The notes under the pieces were generated by a model that saw nothing but the letters and a program-made list of their open reading frames with translations, searched no databases and had not been told where the DNA came from. 64,000 bases of DNA from Podospora pseudocomata (lineage: Eukaryota > Ascomycota > Sordariomycetes > Sordariales > Podosporaceae): assembly GCF_035222375.1 (NCBI RefSeq), contig NC_085891.1:992001-1056000 (forward strand). Direction: 5' to 3'. How positions within the stretch are numbered: the first letter of the stretch is position 1; each line of letters starts with the position of its first letter. A program made the position numbers and the translations under genes. Of this stretch, positions 9,388 through 22,000 are shown in pieces.

Positions 9388-12025
9388 ATGGATGCGCAGA
9401 ATGCTGTCGAGCCCGCCTCCACGAAGCCTGCTGCTTCTCCCAAGCGCCTGGCAACAGGAACCGACGCCGACCAACCCAGGTCCTCCGCCGTGACCAAGTT
9501 GTCCCAGATCGCCAAACCCGAGCTGTCCGTCAAGGACAACAGGGACCACCACAGCAGCAGCAGTAGGCCGAGTGCGACCGGCTCGCAAACACACTCCCAA
9601 CACCAACACACCTCACATACTTATTCCCACTCTCACTTGCACGATGACGATGCCGGCGATGGGAACTCTGATGCCGAAACCATTGTCCTGCCCGGCAAAG
9701 ATGGCCAACACTCACCGTCCAAGGTACGCAAGATCATCAAACACGAGGACAAGAGCGATGGGGAAGAGGCTCCACTCCCAGCCGCACCCTCGCTCAATCG
9801 CAAGCCCTCCACCCTGAAACATGACCGAGAAGGTGAGAGCAACAGCAACAGCAACAGAGCAGACCGGGCAGACAGAGCAGACAGAAAAGACCGGGGCGAC
9901 AAGGCCGACCGTGCCGAAAAGCCAAGCAGGTCGGCATCCGCTGTCCGCAATGGTCCCAGCGGACCCAGCGATAGCGCCGCCGCGCTGGCCGGCAGGAAGA
10001 AGAAGCATCCCGGTGATAGGGCCAAATTGAAAGACGGGTCCAGCGGTTTGAGCTCCGCGCCTGCGTCTCCACCTCAGCAGCGTCGTCGTCGGTCTTCGAA
10101 TGCACACTCCAAGTCGGATTCAGAAACTGCACCTGTGGATTCTCCCAAAATTTCATCAAGAGAAAAGCTGCCAAAATCTGCTGCCGATAAGCTGGTGCCT
10201 CACAAGAGAAAGGCCCCCAAGCCCGAGTCTGACGACGAAAGAGAAAGCCGCAAGGTTCGTCGACAACGAATTTCAGGCTCTGGCCTTGACGCGTCTCGCA
10301 AACCACACCTTCCCTCGGCCAAAACAAGCCATCACGAGGTCCACACCTCGACTCGCACTCGATCTCCATCACCGCACTCCCGAGCTTCTCACCGCCGTAG
10401 CATCTCAACCCATCTTCCCGCCTCATCGTCCAACGGCCTCGGCCAAAAGAAAAAGCGGGTTCCCGCGCCGCTCCAGTCGACCGACTATCACTCCGACGAG
10501 TCGTCTGTGAGCGGCAGCCCGCACCCTCGCAGCTCCAAGCTGCGCAGTCTAACCACCCCGGCGACGGCGGAATCGACCATCTCTCCCGCCAAGATGGCCC
10601 CCCACAAAAAGCACCTCGACGCCCACGGTCAAACCCACCTGGCCAGGGCCTGTGCCAAGGGTGAGTATGAGAATGCAAAGGCCCGTCTCGCTGCCCGACC
10701 CGAAGATATCAATGTTGCCGATTATGCTGGGAACACGCCACTTCAAATTGCAGCACTGAATGGGTACGACGACATTGTGAAACTTTTGGTAGATGCCGGC
10801 TGCAATCTGGAATGTTTCAACAACGAAAAGGACACCCCACTTCTCGATGCGGTCGAAAACGGACATCTCGAAGTCGTCAACATTCTGCTTGCGGCAGGCG
10901 TCAATCCCCGAAAGGCTAACGCTTATGGAGAGGAGCCTATCGCCAGGATCAACGAAGATTCAGAACATGCCGATGAGATCAGAAAGGCTTTGCAGGAAGC
11001 AAAGAAGAATATGGGCGATCGTCGACTCACCTCGGAGGATCATCATTTGGACCATCCCGATACCTTGTCGTCGCATGGGAATGAAAGTCCCCGACGATCG
11101 CCTGGTGCCTCCAGCTCCATCCACGCCATCGGAGGGCGAAGGGCAGGTACCGTCAGGGCGAACAAGACCAGCAATCACTTACTTTACATGCCGATGGACG
11201 ACAAGACTCTCCGATTGGCAGCCGCCCGTGGTGACGAGGAAACGGTTACGCGCATCCTCCAGGTTCGGGAGGCTTTCGACGATCCAGAGTCCATGGTTGC
11301 GGCGGCACGCGGCGGTCATGAAATGGTTATGCAGCTGTTGCTGGCTCTCGGCAAAGCGAATCCCGACCCTCCACCCATTCCATCTGCGGAAAATAGCGAG
11401 TATGCCACACCAATGCTGGCGGCGATTGGGCAAGAGAACCTTAATGTGATTCGACTCCTGCTCGCCCAAAATGACTTTGATCCCACGAAACGGTACAAAG
11501 GGGAGACATACTATGAGATTGCTCGGCGAAGGAAGGGTCCGAACTGGGGAGATGAGGAACACATTCTGAAGAACGCCTATGATGAGTACAAAAAGTCGCA
11601 CAAGGATGGCTCCAAGACTCGATCCCCAAACAGACGAGAGCAGGAGAGGGAGGCTCGGCGAAATAGGGCTGAAGTCAAAGACGAAACGGTTGCGCGGTCG
11701 TCCCACAAGCGAAAAGCCTCCAGCCCTACACGGGAGCCCAAGAAATCCACCACGTCCAAGCTTGCTGCCAGCCCACGAGAAAAACCTCGATCAGGTTCTT
11801 TTCCCGCCCACCCCGACGACCAAACTTCGCCTAAACGTGGTCCCGGCAGACCCAAGAAGGATGACCGGATACCCACCATCGCCATATCAGATCGCGAAGC
11901 CTCCCCTGCAGGAAGAGCTCCGAAAGTCAAGCGTGTGGAGTCTGATATGGCTGTTTCTGCGTCAGAGGGTGAAGCTGTTAAGCCAAGACGGAAGTTGATG
12001 ACCGCTAAGGAGTACCACAAGGACA

Positions 12026-12084
<59 letters not shown>

Positions 12085-14379
12085 CGTCGGCAGAGCATAA
12101 CTTCTAATGCGTCGTCGATGAATATTCCGTCTAGTCCTAGGGATGAGCCTGAGAAGTTGGCGAAGACGGAGAAATACCATGATCGGACAAAGGCTCTTAA
12201 GAGGGACGAGTCTCGTGATCGGCTCTCTGTCTCAGGTGAGAGTACTGGTAAGCGGTACAGATCAAGTGCCACCCCGCCGCATCCTAGCATTATGGAGAAG
12301 GACGCCGGTGAAGCGCCTGCTAAGAGAAGGCGCTTGGATGTTCCAGAAGGCAAGGAGAAACGGCCCAAGCCAAGCCCCTCTGACGATAGGCTTTTGAAGG
12401 CGCCTGCGCCACGCGAAACGGTATCTGCATCAGGATCTGTGGCGGGCTCTCGTATGAGCTCCAAGACCCGGGATGACGACGACAGAAAACCCACCCCCAA
12501 ACCCAAAAAGGTGGAGGAACACGCTAGGAGAGAATCTGGGAAATCCAACTCTTCCGATAACAGTATACATGTCAAGTCCGAAGATCCAGACGTGGAGATG
12601 CCGGATGCTGATGCGCCCGCAAAGGAACCTTCTCAACAGCGGAGGAGGGAGGAGGAGGAGAAGAAGAAGAAACTAGGCGAAGCTGAAATTGCAGCCCGTG
12701 AAGCCAGAAAGAAGGAGGAAGATAAGAGGCGGAAAGAGGAAGAAGAAAAGGAGAAGGAGAAGGAAAGAGAACGGGAAAAGGAACGATCTCGCCTTGCAGA
12801 GGAGGCCAAGCGTCGTGCCGAGACAGAAGCCCAACAACGAGCCCAGGAAGAGCAACGACGAAAAGAAGCCGAAGAAAAGCAACGAAGAGAAGACGAGGAA
12901 CGCAGAAAACGCGAGGAAGAGGAACGTAAGCAACGAGAACAGGAGGAGCGACGTCGGCATGAAGAGGAAGAGCGCAAGCGACGAGAAGAAGAGAAGAAGG
13001 CCGAAGAGGAGAGAAGGCGCAAAGAGGAAGAGGAGCGGAGGAAGCGGGAGGAGGACGAGCGGTTGCGGAGGGAGCAGGTTGAGCGTGAAGCTGCTGAAGA
13101 AGCCCGACGGCAGCGTGAGGAAGAGGAGCGCAAGGAGCATGAACGCAAGGAGCGCGTGCTTCGTGAAGAGGAGCGCAGGCGTGCCGAGCGTGCAGCCAGA
13201 GAGGCCGAACAGCGGCGGTTGCGTGCTGAGCAAGAACGTGCTCGTCTAGCCAAACTCCCTCCACTTTTGCGCTGGCTCGAAAGCGCCGTCAACCCCAAGT
13301 TGCCAGAGGTTGCCGAGAAATTCAGTACCATGCAGGGTGTTCGCTACGATTGCATCCGCCCCGAGGCCAACGGCACTTTGGACGGCAGAGAGCAATGGCT
13401 TCTCAACACCCAAGTGGCCCTTCTTCTGGGAGAGAAGGATTTGGAGCTCTCGCGATGTAAGTGCTTGGCTCGACATGTGACATGACAACTGCAGATTTGC
13501 TAACGAGTGCACACAGATACTGCATGGACACGGATCCCTGTCTCGCAAACCGCGAAGCGCATCATCTGGCGCCTGGAGTCGGACCGTTATGCGCTGACTA
13601 CACCCAGTCTCTATGAGCTCGGCAGGCAGCTCCCCGATTACTACGAAGGGCACGACCCTGAGCAGGTGGGCTACCTCACTCTAGAGCGGCTCCGGAATGA
13701 GGCTTGGGAGAAGTTTTCGGCCATGGATATGTTCTTCGTCAAGGTAAGCTCGTCACGGTGTCAATCTTGTGCAAAAAATACTAACGTGGACCAGGCATCT
13801 GATTTCATGTTCATCATCCCGACCATCTACCATCTTCGCAATGTGAAACTCTCGATGGCATATCTGGAACTACCAGACCCGGACGCTGAGCCGGTCAATT
13901 GGGTGGTTCATCAAAAGTGGAGAAGTGACCCTCAAGCACACATCTTGGGAGGGTTTGCGCCCACAAGCAAGCATTACATGAATGGCGAGCTCCTCCACGA
14001 GGACAAACCGATCTTGAGGGAGGCAAGCACTTCGCCAGTTCCTTTCCGTTGCCGGCGGATTCCTCGGCACGGCCTTACGGCCATAGCCCGGGATGACCCA
14101 GCATATAACCAGTTCTTCAAGGACAACGGCGGAGACGGGTCTGTGGAGAATGCAGAGTCGCCCCTCCTTCCCAACGGCGTACACTCGTCACCCACGAGCA
14201 CGTCGTCCCGCTTGATGGCTCAATCAATCGATGGTGCCATGTCACCAACAATGGCCATGGCGACAGCCCCCAATGGTGCTGCCAACCAGCCAATTTCGCC
14301 ATCCTCAGAATCGGGGCCAGCACAGGCCCGCCCACTGGTCAACGGCATCCACGGGCTGGTCAATGGTGACACAGTATAG
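9388..14379 (+). CDS. HOS4-like ankyrin-repeat protein (probable Set3C histone deacetylase complex subunit)
   Basis: Three exons (9388-13456, 13517-13743, 13795-14379) encode 1626 residues. Order: a disordered, Ser/Lys-rich N-terminus; ankyrin repeats at about 412-545 and 601-735; basic linkers; a 19-residue polyglutamine tract at 881-899; a long Glu/Arg/Lys helix at about 1085-1290 with the pattern of a single alpha-helix or coiled coil; then a conserved C-terminal block starting LPPLLRWLESAVNP. In yeast, Hos4 is an ankyrin subunit of the Set3 deacetylase complex, and filamentous fungi have larger relatives with this architecture. The assignment is by architecture. Intron 2 is 51 bp with no stop in frame. 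The start is the first ATG that follows the leader; the frame is open upstream without ATG. Confidence 0.75.
12028..12084 (+). repeat. CAG/CAA tract coding for 19 glutamines
   Basis: CAG codons followed by CAA codons inside the HOS4-like gene. It is an in-frame coding microsatellite and likely variable in length between strains. Confidence 0.95.
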
Positions 14380-15155
14380 ATGGTCACCGTATCCAACACA
14401 GCAGGATATCAGTACACTCGATTGCTTCTTTTTGGGAGAGGAGGATGATTTGCTCAGAGTTGATGCGTGTTGAATTGGATGGCTTGCCTTGGATCTCATA
14501 TCTTTTCACCCACCTTACCAACTAAACAACGAAGTTTCGGGAGATACCCTTGATTTGGCAGCAAGCTTTGCCTCATGTCGGGAGTACAATGTTCATCATC
14601 ATATTCATGGAATGGTTGTTATGTGGAGGCGGCGGTCATCAAGATATACGTATATGGAGTCGTCGGTTTGGGTTTTTGGGCGGTGATTTTACATGGGAAA
14701 GAGAGGCAGTTGTGGTTTATAGGGCACGTTTGCCAGGGCGATGCAATTCGGTGCTATGTTATATTATGAGGGAGGACATTGGGGTTGTGCTGTACATATA
14801 TGAAATGTTATAACTATGAAACAAAACAAATATGGGAAAGGAATAATGAGGATGGGAAGTGAAGTTGTTGAGTTCTATTGAGCAAGTGGCACACAGTAAC
14901 ATCAGATGGCCCCGCAAGCTTGAAGCACAGGCCTGGAGGCGGCGATTGAGACGGTGCCAAGGGCGGCAGGCAGGCCCTCTTGTTGAATTTTGCCCCACCA
15001 TCAAAATTCCCCACGACATCGACCTTGGGAATTCCTTCTGGAGAAGGACCGCAGAGTAACGAGTGAGGCTACAAACGCCCGTCATCAGAGAACGAATCCG
15101 GACATCGACACATAGAGAGACCGTCCTTCCGCGCCAGGAAGACAACACCGCAATC
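14380..15155. other. Intergenic region between HOS4-like gene and RBG1
   Basis: 776 bp holding the 3' flank of the HOS4-like gene and the promoter and leader of RBG1. I see no gene or RNA in it. Confidence 0.6.
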
Positions 15156-16473
15156 ATGTCGACCACAGTGGAAAAGGTGCGCCAACCTCCCCCTCCAGAG
15201 CACAGGATACATGGCAAGCTAACCAAGATGCGCGCAAACAGATCAAGGAGGTCGAGCTCGAAGTATGTCTATTCCATCTAACATCCCCATAGATTACGAC
15301 CCACGAACACGACGACTTACATGAATGATTTTCTCCCCTGTCTAGATGGCTCGCACCCAAAAGAACAAGGCCACCTCGTACCATCTCGGTCAGCTCAAAG
15401 CCAAGCTCGCCAAACTCAAACGCGAGCTCCTCACCCCCTCGGGCGGCGGCGGCGGTGGCGGCGCCGGCTTCGACGTCGCCCGCACCGGTGTCGCCTCCAT
15501 CGGCTTCATCGGCTTCCCCTCGGTCGGCAAATCAACCCTCATGTCCCATCTCACCGGCCAGCACTCGGAAGCGGCCGCCTACGAGTTCACGACCTTGACC
15601 TCGGTCCCGGGTCAGGTGGTGTACAATGGTGCGCCACTGCAGATGATTGATTTGCCTGGTATCATCGAGGGTGCCAAGGACGGTCGTGGGAGAGGTCGCC
15701 AGGTTATTGCTGTGGCAAAGACGTGCAACCTGATCTTTATTGTGCTGGATGTGAACAAGCCGTTGACGGACAAGAGGGTGATTGAGGCGGAGTTGGAAGG
15801 GTTTGGGATCAGGATCAACAAGGAGCCGCCGAATATCACGTTCAAGAAGAAGGATAAGGGTGGACTGAATATCACGAGCACGGTGCCGTTGACGCATATC
15901 GATAACGATGAGATCAGGGCTGTGATGAGCGAGTACAAGATCAGCTCGGCTGATATTGCTATCCGCTGCGATGCCACCATCGACGACTTGATCGATATTC
16001 TCGAGGCCAAGAGCAGAAGTTACATTCCTGTCATTTACGTGCTCAACAAGATCGACAGCATCAGCATTGAGGAGTTGGACCTGCTGTACCGGATTCCCAA
16101 CTCTGTGCCCATCAGCTCGGAGCACGGGTGGAATATTGATGAGCTGATGGAGGCTGCGTATGGTTTTTCCCTCGTCGAACTCAACTCTTGTGTAACTGGA
16201 TGGCTAACCTAACTCCACAACAGCTGGGAAAAACTCAAGCTCGTCCGCGTTTACACCAAGCCCAAGGGCCGCATGCCCGACTACGACGCGCCGGTTGTGC
16301 TCCGGTCCAACAAGTGCACCGTGGAGGATTTCTGCAACACGATCCACAAGAGCATCTTGGAGCAGTTCAAGGTGGCGATTGTGTACGGCAAGTCGGTGAA
16401 GCACCAGCCGCAAAGGGTGGGGTTGTCGCACGAGTTGGCGGATGAGGATATTGTTACTATTATCAAGCGGTAA
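15156..16473 (+). CDS. RBG1: DRG-family developmentally regulated GTPase
   Basis: Four exons (15156-15176, 15242-15262, 15346-16157, 16224-16473) encode 367 residues, against 369 in yeast Rbg1. DRG GTPases bind ribosomes with a Tma46/Dfrp partner and help translation through difficult stretches. The N-terminus [24 protein letters not shown] is assembled from two 21-nt exons and matches the family. The GTPase shows [25 protein letters not shown], the NKID motif in YVLNKIDS, and the TGS domain with [15 protein letters not shown] and the final VTIIKR. Intron 1 uses the acceptor just before ATCAAG, with a GCTAACC branch point. Intron 3 uses the donor GTATGG so that EAA-WEKLKLV is restored. The gene is complete. 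Confidence 0.95.
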
Positions 16474-18950
16474 AGTAGCCCTTCGCAAGCGCTATCAGCT
16501 TCGAGCCGGCTCTGTTTTTTGGGCAGAACGAACGGGCTCATGGGACGCCGCGGGAGTTGGGGTATGATGGGGGGTTCTAGAACTCGGCAGGGAGGGCTGA
16601 AGAAGCGACAATGCCACAAGGGAGAGATGACAGCTGCTATGTTCAGTTTGCATCTGCGGCTGGCTTGTATCCCTTGCAGAGAGGGAGAGAGAGAGAGAGA
16701 GAGACATGGCAAACAAACCCAACCCAGGCACGTGGAGGGGGGAGGAATGGTTGTGAATGAGGTAAGGGAGGGGGGACATGGGACTTTTTAGCGGCGTTTT
16801 GGGGGTACAGAAGGTACTTAGCTGTACCGGCAAAAGATATGGAATTGGGAAAAACGAGAATGGCCTTTTGGAGCTAGAAGTGGGGATATGAGCTGGAGAA
16901 TGTTATATATCATGTACTTTTTGTGTGTATATGAAACGTTGATGATACCTACCTTGCTTGCTTCGGAAGCATATCAACTTGACGGCTGAAATCAGTCATC
17001 ACCAAGAATCACATGAACAACAAAAATTGACAGCCGAAGACCTTGTTTCGGTCGGTGTCTTACACTCAAGGGCTGTTCAAAGGTTTGAATCTCCTTATTC
17101 ATTTTATCGATTTAGTTCAAACTCGGGCACCCACCAGAATCTTTGTGTGTTATCCCCCGGGGATTTTGTATACCTTTTTAGCCACATACCTATCTGAAAG
17201 AAGTCAGAACGAGAATTGTTTGGAATTCATTCATTCATTCACCCCGGTACGGGTTCGGGACCCTCTAAATCTCGCATTTATGCACCGTACATATTCGAGA
17301 GAAAATCTCAGTTTAATAGCTAAGCTCCGTAAAAAGCTAGGTAAGTGAGATATACAAGTATATCGAGTCAAAACTACCTACCGAACACGCAAGGAACCTC
17401 TTCCGACTTCGGTTCAAACTGGTAGGGAGTTTTGGTCAAGTGGGTGGGTGGGTAGTGGTGAGAGGGCTGGAAGACATGGGGGTTTAAATGGGGCGTGATG
17501 GAGTATCTACCTTAGTGTTGAGTAACATCTCAGCCGGGAGGGGGGGTCCGTGGGGAAGGGGCGGTGGTTATTTGTCTTGATATTTTGTACATGAATTTTC
17601 TCTCTCTTGCTCTACTGAGATTGCTACGGCGAGTTACCTATGGTTGAGCTACATGTGTGGTATTAAAGAGTCACGGGCGGTTGGGGGTTCCAAGGGGCGG
17701 TGGGTGATAAGAAGAGTAGTGCGAGTCCTGGTTTAAAGTTGGTATCTTGTATGGGACTTAAAACTAGACATGTCTCTCTATCGCTTCTATTTTCAAAACT
17801 GGAATAACTTCGTTTTTGGGTCGTGAAGTTGTTTCTCAGTTTGGGCTGCTATGCGCGTCTTGACCAGTGAGGGCTCCGAAAGTCGTGATGATAAACTCTG
17901 AGAAGGTTCAAGCATGTATATCTCGGGCATTATAAGATTGTGTGTTCTTTGTGAGAGAGTAGGTAAGCTTGAAATCAGCGGGTGCATGAAGTGTTGGAGT
18001 TTTGTTCTTTTTTTTTGTAGCTTGCTACCCCGTTATTTGAACCTCGAAGAATACCATGGCACCGGGGAGATATAACAAGAAGCTTTTTTCTCGTGGGATG
18101 AGATATCACATCCCTTCTCGTAGTAGGACGGGCCATTTGTTTGCTTCGACGTCTGACTCTAGTGTCGCTGATGTGAGGGAGGATAAACGGGACAAGGGGA
18201 CGCGGGAATGGACTGGAGCTTGCCAATGTACCTAAATTTGACTCATGCCTGTTCTATCTGGAACATTGCGGTGGGCGTTATGCTCTTTTCTATCTGCTCT
18301 CTTTCTTGAATGTGTGGCTGGTAGGGTCTGCATCACTGTCTATGGCGTCGAGTTACAACTTGGTTGTGCAACTTCTTTAGGCATTTGAGATGATAAGTGT
18401 TTCTGGAGCAGTTGCCTTTTTACTCTGAGATGAGGATGAACGAAAGAAGGAGCAACACGGAGAATGACTACTGATTATAACGAAGTCCAAGTACGATATT
18501 TGGCTCTGGTTTGGGATGATATTTGTTATCGTATCATGCCGTGAAGATAGATGCTGTCAATACCTGTTCAAGTACCTACTGTAGTCCGGTTTGGTCTGGT
18601 TTGAGTTGGTTTTAGATACAAGCTTTTTGTAGGCACCTGGTTGTCGGCATTTTCGACATGTATGACCTTTTAACCTTCCCTTGCCTTGTCTCCCATGGTT
18701 GCGAGCGACAGTGACCGGTCGAGTCAGTTTCCAGCTCAACACAAGCCTCCCTAACATTCACGAAGCTCCCAAACCCGCCTTCACATACTTGAGCCTCACC
18801 CACCTTATATTCTGTCACTCCTACCACCGCACAATATCACTTTGTGTCAGAGCATACCTTACTTACCTGTATATGCACTGGCACGTTGCGTCCGTCCGTC
18901 CGTCTATCCGTCCACTTATCCAACCCCATCCGGGCCTAACCAACACAATC
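16474..18950. other. Gene desert, left part
   Basis: Downstream of RBG1. Contains a GA microsatellite at about 16685-16704 and AT-richer sequence from about 16,900 to 18,650. Open frames are short and lack domain signatures. No tRNA or rRNA is recognised. Confidence 0.55.
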
Positions 18951-18977
18951 GGAATTCAGTTCCGTTGTTTCGTGTTT

Positions 18978-18978
<1 letters not shown>

Positions 18979-19041
<63 letters not shown>
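18979..19041. repeat. CT microsatellite, about 31 units
   Basis: A nearly pure (CT)n run of about 63 bp in the gene desert. It is a homopyrimidine/homopurine tract. Confidence 0.97.
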
Positions 19042-19044
<3 letters not shown>

Positions 19045-22000
19045 CTGCTGTGCCCGCGCCGTACATCCCGCCCGCTCTGCTCTTCTGTCCTGCCCAACTC
19101 GCCACGCCAGTCGGTCCGTTGGTAACAGAACTGTGATACTTGCCTTCTCCAAAACCCCTTTTCTTCGCCCTTCAATAACCGCCAAGTGATGCCAAAAATA
19201 TGTCGTACATAAAGAGAATAGAAATAGGGGTCGGGATCAATCACCTCACCCAAGAACCAAAAGCATTGAACCACCACCCTCATCTCGTCTGTTTCAAGCC
19301 CTCTCGTCTACAAAAGTAATCCTCGGGTTCGGATCACCTAATCCAGCTAACCACCCCCCAACCCCAACTTCCCCCCCTCCATCTCTGGTATTTTGTGTAG
19401 CATCTCATGTTATAACCCGTTGGTCTGTTCTAGACTTGGTTAGCTCCCTCCCCCCAAAACCAACACAAATCAACACACCTGCTCACGCCCTCCCCTTGCA
19501 TCAATTTGGCAGCAGCAGCCGCACCACCATCAGCACCGAAAATGCCAGAAGAGAAAAAAAGAAAAGAAACAAAATCATACCCGTGATAAACCCATTCCTG
19601 GATCTGCCTTCGGAGCAAACGATATAGCGCCTCATTGCAACATCTGTACAGTGTACGAAAACATACATATAAAACCCCCCCTCCTATGCATGACGCTAAC
19701 CCACTCCCTTTGCCCAAAGATAGCATCCCGAACACTTGTTGCAGAAGTGGCAACTTGGTTTACCAATATCAATTCCAGTGTTATCATTCCCCCCTTGTTG
19801 TTAGCATACCCGTCTTATAAATACGCATCTGCAGCTGTACGAAAAAGCGTGGTAGCAGAGTAGCAACCATACTGTACACACGCATCGTCATCAACAAGCC
19901 AAAAAACGCACGAACCCTCCTACTTCCGTCTCTCGGCTGACCTGCATCGAGGTAGTAAGGAAAAGGGCGGTATACAGCATGCGGCCAAGGCCTCACAAGT
20001 TCAGACGAAAATACGGTGATGCTTTTTCCTTGCTCGTGGACTTTCCCCATCGCCTTACGGCTCCTCCCAAAAAACCAACAAGCGAGGAAGGAAGGGCTGA
20101 CCACAGGTTCCTTGTCCGGGAATAGCCTGGGGTTTTTAGTGTCTTCAAGGTTCAGCAAGCATCATCAACAGACCACGGGACCTTGACAAGAAAAGCGAGC
20201 TTTCGTGCATGATGAAAGAACTTGGTTAGCAGGGCCGGGTGATCTGCGAGTGGGAGGGTCCGACGTCTTCTTCCGAAGCCCCGGTTCTTCCTTTTTTTTG
20301 TTTTGAACGACCGTTTTGACACTTGCTTGCTTATGTGTGTGTGTGTGTGCTGACACATCCAGATTTCTTGGTGGTTGGTGGTGTTTGATAGCTGTTGTTA
20401 CGACTACGCCGCTGGATCCGCAAAAACCCACTATGGGTAACCCCTTGGTGACCCTCTCACGAAACTGCTCTTGCCGCCGACCACCCTTGGTCCATTTGCT
20501 CATTGTATACACACCATTCCTACCAGAGAGAGGATCCGGTAGATGGGTGAGCACGTGGGTATCACCGCGGTAATAAGGTAGATAACAAGGCACGGCTCCA
20601 TGTTGCTTTGCGGGGCTGTTAGAGTCTCTGCTGCTGGTGTTTCCTCGACAGGACTGAGGCATCGCCGGTTCCTAGGCCCAAGCGTGTCAGAAAGCATGGC
20701 AACGTGGTTTGCACAGACGTTCCTTCTTGCCGGCCTTGATACCATGATCGTGTTGCCCCTCGCACAATGCAACCCACATGCTGGGAAACGCTGCTTCGGG
20801 TGGTGTTCTCAGGAGGCCCGAAAGGGAACAGGGGCTGCCAAATACGGGAGCATCTTTTGCCCACCGTCCACGATCAGATGCGAGAATGTGCTCATTGCTC
20901 TCAGTGGGCTGAGCGTGTGGGTGGGGGTTCAAGGTGCATTGTTTGATCTCTCTTCTCCAGGTCCGAACATGCCGCGATCCATCTTCACCCCTCATTTTGC
21001 TCTCCGTCAAAACAAACCACAACCCCTCCACAGGAGCCCACTTGGTGTCCGTCCACAGTGGACCAAGATCTCTCTTTTGGCTTAAGCTGTGGATCACAGA
21101 GCGGCAGCTTGCGGGCCTCGTAGTGCCGTTGATCGCCAAGCATGGCACCGTCAATGCCCAGTGGTTGACCTGTCGTCCTTCACTTGAAACCGACGATGGA
21201 GTCTTGTGAGAGTTTTGCGGTCAATTGGTCCCCGAGAAGCCATCCGGGAGAGGCACCCAGCAAATAAAAGATCTGTTACCCATCGGCTCATGTACGTCGA
21301 CGACCTCATCATGTGAGCAGAGCCGAACCGCAACCCCTGCGCCAAGATCAGAGAGCGCTTCTCTTGGCACAGACGAAGGTGTTGTTCCTCAGGATGATCA
21401 CCGTCGGAGGTCTTGATGGTGTCTCACGCTCCTCCTCCGTCCGCGCCGCCACATTGAGACGGCAACATGGTTTTCCTCTTCTTGCCCAGCTTGATTGTGA
21501 GGTCCAGAGTCACGCTAGGCCCAAAGCAGTTTCCCACTTGAAAAAAATGCTTCCCTCCCATGTCTTCTTGGCCAGCCATCTGTCAATGGGACTGTTGAGG
21601 ATTGACGACTTGTTGACCAGTGGGAAGCCAGGCCGGCCTCACGCTTGGACCTCACCGTGGGGATGATTTTCTGCCCAATGGCGGCGGCGTGCAACCCGCA
21701 TCGAGCCGGAAAATACACCCAATGATAATCCTGACCTGCCTCTCTTCATCGCCGTTGGACAAAAGAGGTCCCGAGAGGTCGAGTGGTGGCCGCAGGTGGC
21801 CGACGTTGCCCCAGACCCCGTGCCTTTTGTCTGTGAGGAACGGCGAGCTGGTGAAGAGGGCACTGTAACCCAGATCGCTTGGAAGATAACGATGATTGCA
21901 ACTCCACAGTCTCCGACCGCAACCACAACCAGGAAAAGAAAGCTTTTGTGTCTTTTGAGGTCCTTTGTCGAGCTTGGCGCGGCTCGTCGCCGTTCGGGTT

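Noticed and set aside
12572-13331. Several long Ser/Leu/Phe-rich frames on the minus strand
   Set aside because: They are the reverse reading of the Glu/Arg/Lys-rich helix in the HOS4-like gene.
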